A stretch of DNA of 8,920 nt from assembly GCA_013360825.1 (NCBI GenBank), contig JABWAY010000166.1, positions 1-8,920 of the forward strand, written 5' to 3'. The stretch is from Candidatus Brocadiia bacterium (GTDB taxonomy: Bacteria; Planctomycetota; MHYJ01; WSZJ01). Positions 6,527 through 8,920 of the stretch are shown here, one piece after another (position 1 is the stretch's first letter; every line of letters starts with the position of its first letter). A program made the translations under genes and the position numbers. Under the pieces are notes generated by a model. The model saw nothing but the letters and a program-made list of their open reading frames with translations. It searched no databases and had not been told where the DNA came from.

Positions 6527-7098
6527 CGCTCGACCTCCCACTCCGGTGCCAGCATCGCCCTCAACCGTTCACGCGCACGGAACAGCCACGTCTTGACCGT
6601 CCCGACCGGAACCTCCATCGCCTTCGCCACGTCCGTCACCTCCATGCCGGCCTCATATCGAAGCGCGATGGCCGTCCGGGCCTCGTCCGGCAGCCCGCTC
6701 ATCGCCCGGGCCAGCGACTCCCGGGCTTCCTGCCGCCGCGAACTGGCCAGGGCGGGATCATTCGGATCCTCCGGCTCGTATCCGTCCTCCTCCGGTCCCA
6801 TCCTGTCCAGCGACGCCGGGCGGGGCCCGCGCCCGCGCTTCCAGTTCAGGCAGACATTCGTCGCCAGACGGTACATCCACGGCGCGAACGGCAACGACGG
6901 ATCAAACAGCGACAGCTTTGCGTGCAGCCGGAGGAAAATCTCCTGGGAGAGATCCTCGGCCTCCTGGCGGTCGAAGCAGTAACGCCATGCGAGCCCGAAG
7001 ACGGGACCGCCCCACGCGTCCACGATGGTGCGGAACGCGTCGCGGTCTCCCGCCTGTGCATCCAGTACGACGGATTTCGGGACGCCTGGGTCCTGCAT
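6523..7098 (-). CDS. ECF-family RNA polymerase sigma factor
   Basis: This 191-residue protein is a typical extracytoplasmic-function sigma factor, directing RNA polymerase to a small set of stress or envelope promoters. Region 2 spans about residues 14-90, with AGDRDAFRTIV at 16-26, EAEDLSQEIFLRLH at 46-59, and the promoter-melting segment FAPWMYRLATNVCLNWKR at 71-88. A charged linker at about 95-125 joins it to region 4 at about 130-185. There LPDEARTAIALRYEAGM is followed by a helix-turn-helix, VTDVAKAMEVPVGTVKTWLFRARERL, split here only by description. The length matches the family norm of about 190. ATG 7098 has GGAGGG just upstream; an open frame continues back to 7260, but its translation is unlike any sigma factor. 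The ATGA overlap with the anti-sigma gene couples their synthesis. Autoregulation is usual for this class, and a possible ECF-type promoter lies upstream. Confidence 0.93.
   Translation of the reverse strand: MQDPGVPKSVVLDAQAGDRDAFRTIVDAWGGPVFGLAWRYCFDRQEAEDLSQEIFLRLHAKLSLFDPSLPFAPWMYRLATNVCLNWKRGRGPRPASLDRMGPEEDGYEPEDPNDPALASSRRQEARESLARAMSGLPDEARTAIALRYEAGMEVTDVAKAMEVPVGTVKTWLFRARERLRAMLAPEWEVER
6533..6539 (-). promoter_or_regulatory. Ribosome binding site fixing the anti-sigma start
   Basis: Read on the minus strand, GGGAGGT stands six bases before ATG 6526, which is ideal spacing. It lies inside the end of the sigma factor gene and supports ATG 6526 over GTG 6541. Confidence 0.65.
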
Positions 7099-7101
7099 CG
7101 A

Positions 7102-7107
7102 CCCTCC
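7102..7107 (-). promoter_or_regulatory. Ribosome binding site fixing the sigma factor start
   Basis: Read on the minus strand, GGAGGG lies three bases before ATG 7098. It supports this start over the in-frame upstream extension to 7260. Confidence 0.55.
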
Positions 7108-7114
7108 GTTCAAT

Positions 7115-7143
7115 CCATACAGCTGCCGGGAGTGGGGGGTTTC
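7115..7143 (-). promoter_or_regulatory. Possible ECF-type promoter before the sigma factor
   Basis: On the minus strand, GAAACC (7143-7138) and GTATGG (7120-7115) are separated by 17 bases. GAAAC-like -35 boxes are common for ECF promoters, so this could be the self-activated promoter of the operon. The start of transcription would fall about 10 bases before the ATG, which leaves little leader. The match is short and could be chance. Confidence 0.2.
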
Positions 7144-7185
7144 AGAACTCTCCGGAATTCTGGTGCGGTCCCCGGCGGCTCTTTC

Positions 7186-7218
7186 GCCGATTCTGCCAGA
7201 AGGGGGGAGAGAATCGGC
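7186..7218. repeat. 9-bp perfect inverted repeat in the divergent promoter region
   Basis: GCCGATTCT at 7186-7194 and AGAATCGGC at 7210-7218 are exact inverted copies with a 15-base centre. A smaller palindrome, TTCTG-C-CAGAA at 7191-7201, is nested at the left arm. The position, between two divergent operons, fits an operator for a dimeric regulator. A transcript hairpin is also possible. No T tract follows, so it is not a terminator. Confidence 0.5.
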
Positions 7219-7264
7219 CATCGAACGGGCCCGCTCGACCGTATCACCTTCCGGCCGCACCCGT

Positions 7265-7270
7265 TACAAT
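7265..7270 (+). promoter_or_regulatory. Candidate -10 box for the NPCBM-protein gene
   Basis: TACAAT matches five of six bases of the sigma-70 -10 consensus and lies 27 bases before ATG 7298. I find no convincing -35 box 16-18 bases upstream. GAGG at 7289-7292 is a modest ribosome binding site five bases before the start codon. Confidence 0.25.
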
Positions 7271-7297
7271 CGGCCCGACCCCCCCATCGAGGCCCCC

Positions 7298-8566
7298 ATG
7301 AAGCCCTCCCTCGCCCTGGCGTTCGCCCTGCTGGTCGCATCCGCCGTCTCCGCGCAGGTCGTGGTGATCGACAATGACGGGTCGATGCAGAAGGGGCGGA
7401 GCCTGCTGGTCTCGCCCGACGGGTCGGTCCGGCTGGCCACGGATCGGCAGCCGATCGAACTCAAGCTGGAGTCGATCGCGGAGGTCGTCTATGAGGCGCG
7501 CACGCCGAACCTGCTGGACAAGGGGTGGGAGCTGTACCTGAACAGCGACGATCCGCGGCGACGCGACATCCTGGCCGGGTTTCCCGGGGACGAGACCACG
7601 AAGGACCACATCCGGATGAGCGGGACCGACGCGGGCGACATCGACGTCCCCCTCGTCTTCGCCCTGGCGCTCTGCTCGCGGGCGAACGGGGAGCCGCCGG
7701 CCGTGGAGTTCAATCCCGACTCGCTGAAAGAGGACGAACTCATCTTCCGCAGCGGGGATGCGGGGAACGAGACGCGGGACCGGGACAAGGGGCACGTGCT
7801 GGGCGTCGGGCGCGAGGCCATCACCTTCAAGTCCAGCCTGTTCGCGGCGGAGCGGAAGTACCGGGTGCCGGATGTCGACCGGGTGCTGTTCGCCGCGCTC
7901 AAGAGCACCGTGGAACTCCAGGGCATCCAGGTCACGGTTTCGACGCGACGCGGGACCCGGGTCACCGGGCGCCTCCTCGAGATGAACGACAAGGTCTGCC
8001 GCGTGGAAACCACGTTCCAGTACCGGAAGAAGCCCTACGTGCTGGATCTCCTCGCCGATTCGGTGATGTCGATCCTGGTCAGGAACGGAAACCTCGTCTA
8101 CCTCTCCGACCTGACGCCGGTTGCCCGACAGACCTGGAGCGGCGTCATCGAGGACCCGGAGGCCGCCCCCGATGCCCCCCGCGAGCCCGTCTTCTTCCTC
8201 GACCGCGGCGTCCAGTCCGCCGCCCCGGCGAGCATCCGGGGCGTCCGCTTCCGGAAATCCATCTCCACCCGGCGTCACGTGGAACTGGAGTTCAGGCTCG
8301 ACGGGAACTTCAGCCGCTTCAGCGCCATCGCCGGCGTCAGCGACGAGGCCGAACCGAAGGAGCACGCCCAGCCGCGGATGAAGTTCCGCGTGCTCGCGGA
8401 CGGGAAGGAAGTCTGGGCCAGCAAACTGGCGACATGGGAGTCGCCCGGGGAGGATGTCCGGCTCGACGTCCGGGGAGTCCAGATCCTCGTGCTGGTGAGC
8501 GACTTCGAGGAATTCTCCGACGCGCTGACCTGGGGAGTCTGGGGCGACGCCCGCGTGGTCCGCTGA
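7298..8566 (+). CDS. Secreted protein with beta-rich repeats and C-terminal NPCBM domain
   Basis: This 422-residue protein is probably exported: MKPSLALAFALLVASAVSAQ is a clear signal peptide with a cut after SA at about residue 19. The C-terminal part, about residues 300-420, matches the NPCBM (NEW2, putative carbohydrate-binding) pattern: NFSRFSAIAGVSDEA at 337-351, MKFRVLADGKEVWAS at 361-375, VRLDVRGVQILVLVSDF at 387-403, and a closing W-x2-W-x-D-A segment at 412-418. The region before it seems to hold three related beta units near 21-75, 145-199 and 212-272. Each has strands followed by a segment ending in an I/V-x-x-V/I-hydrophobic pattern, resembling small SH3- or LSM-like barrels. No catalytic motif is seen. 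ATG 7298 starts the signal peptide; the open frame extends to 7025 across the divergent sigma gene and is not coding there. A VWA-like membrane protein gene follows by 16 bases. A role at the cell surface or in glycan binding is inferred only from the domain. Confidence 0.82.
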   Translation: MKPSLALAFALLVASAVSAQVVVIDNDGSMQKGRSLLVSPDGSVRLATDRQPIELKLESIAEVVYEARTPNLLDKGWELYLNSDDPRRRDILAGFPGDETTKDHIRMSGTDAGDIDVPLVFALALCSRANGEPPAVEFNPDSLKEDELIFRSGDAGNETRDRDKGHVLGVGREAITFKSSLFAAERKYRVPDVDRVLFAALKSTVELQGIQVTVSTRRGTRVTGRLLEMNDKVCRVETTFQYRKKPYVLDLLADSVMSILVRNGNLVYLSDLTPVARQTWSGVIEDPEAAPDAPREPVFFLDRGVQSAAPASIRGVRFRKSISTRRHVELEFRLDGNFSRFSAIAGVSDEAEPKEHAQPRMKFRVLADGKEVWASKLATWESPGEDVRLDVRGVQILVLVSDFEEFSDALTWGVWGDARVVR

Positions 8567-8582
8567 CCGTGGCGGCCGCCTG

Positions 8583-8920
8583 ATGATCTTCGAGCACCCC
8601 GCCGCGCTTCTCGGACTCTCCGCCCTCCCGCTCCTCGTCCTGCTGTCCGCTTCGCGCCTCCGCGGGGCGGTGCGGGCGCTGGTCGCCGGGGGGCTGGTGT
8701 TCGCGATCGCGGGTCCGGCGGTGGACCGGGAGAGCCGGTCCGTCGGGGCGGTTGTGCTCGCGCGCGACGTCAGCCTTTCGATGAGGCCGGCCGAGCGGGC
8801 GGCCTGCCCGACCGGGGATGCGGTTGAGTTCGAGGATCCGGCCGAAGGGATCGCCCGGGCGTCCGCCCGTGCGGGGGCGGGAGGCGCGGTGGTCCTGGCC
8901 ACGGATGCGCGCTGGTCCCC
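8583..8920 (+). CDS. Membrane-anchored VWA-like (BatA-type) protein, 3' end missing
   Basis: Only the first 112 residues are in the window; the frame runs off the right edge. It begins like BatA-type proteins, MIFEHPAALLGLSALPLLVLL, with two hydrophobic segments near 7-23 and 29-47. A MIDAS-like metal site, D62-V-S-L-S66, follows in AVVLARDVSLSM (56-67). A second strand, GAVVLATDARW at 101-111, resembles the later VWA strand that usually reads VxLLTDG. Only 46 residues separate D62 from D108, about half the usual VWA distance, so the domain is shortened or degenerate. ATG 8583 follows the previous stop by 16 bases, a gap that includes a 10-bp palindrome (8571-8580), and no strong ribosome binding site is seen. 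Co-transcription with the NPCBM gene is likely. BatA-like proteins usually act with MoxR ATPases and DUF58 proteins, none of which is visible here. Confidence 0.7.
   Translation, partial: MIFEHPAALLGLSALPLLVLLSASRLRGAVRALVAGGLVFAIAGPAVDRESRSVGAVVLARDVSLSMRPAERAACPTGDAVEFEDPAEGIARASARAGAGGAVVLATDARWS

Noticed and set aside
7186..7218. Inverted repeat as an intrinsic terminator
   Set aside because: No T tract follows on either strand and it lies between divergent gene starts, where a terminator is not expected.
7244..8902. Long antisense open frame of 552 codons opposite the NPCBM gene
   Set aside because: It has low-complexity composition and no recognisable motif, and it opposes a protein with a signal peptide and a clear domain.

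Overview
The window is a GC-rich, gene-dense stretch of bacterial chromosome. Several traits together suggest Planctomycetota or a similar deep, GC-rich phylum: an ABC-2 permease fused to a CPBP protease, a secreted NPCBM-domain protein, an ECF sigma factor paired with a zinc-binding anti-sigma factor, and a BatA-like von Willebrand A (VWA) protein. There is no rRNA, tRNA or other marker gene, so this taxonomic guess is weak. I saw no mobile element, CRISPR array or RNA gene.

Region 1 (1-183) has no convincing gene. It is GC-rich and palindromic, with a possible intrinsic terminator near 116-141 for something upstream and a weak possible promoter before the first gene.

Region 2 (184-5320, plus strand) looks like one polycistronic unit of five genes joined by 1-4 bp overlaps or 4-5 bp gaps. 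The genes are a NatA-type ABC ATPase, an ABC-2 permease fused to a CPBP intramembrane protease, a PP2C-type Ser/Thr phosphatase, a formylglycine-generating-enzyme (FGE/sulfatase-modifying) fold protein lacking the catalytic cysteines, and an OGG1-type 8-oxoguanine DNA glycosylase. The first two form a transporter with a built-in membrane protease. The next two look like a phosphorylation-signalling module with no kinase in view. The last is a base-excision repair enzyme.

Region 3 (5305-7098, minus strand) is a second operon converging on the first. It encodes an ECF sigma factor, an anti-sigma factor with an HxxxCxxC zinc motif and two membrane helices, and an unrecognised multi-spanning membrane protein with a signal peptide. 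The last gene overlaps the 3' end of the glycosylase gene by 16 bp, so there is no spacer for terminators.

Region 4 (7099-7297) is a 199-bp divergent intergenic region with a 9-bp perfect inverted repeat and four TTCTG/CAGAA half-sites. Region 5 (7298-8920, plus strand) holds a secreted protein with beta-rich repeats and a C-terminal NPCBM domain. It is followed by the start of a membrane-anchored VWA-like protein that runs off the window edge.
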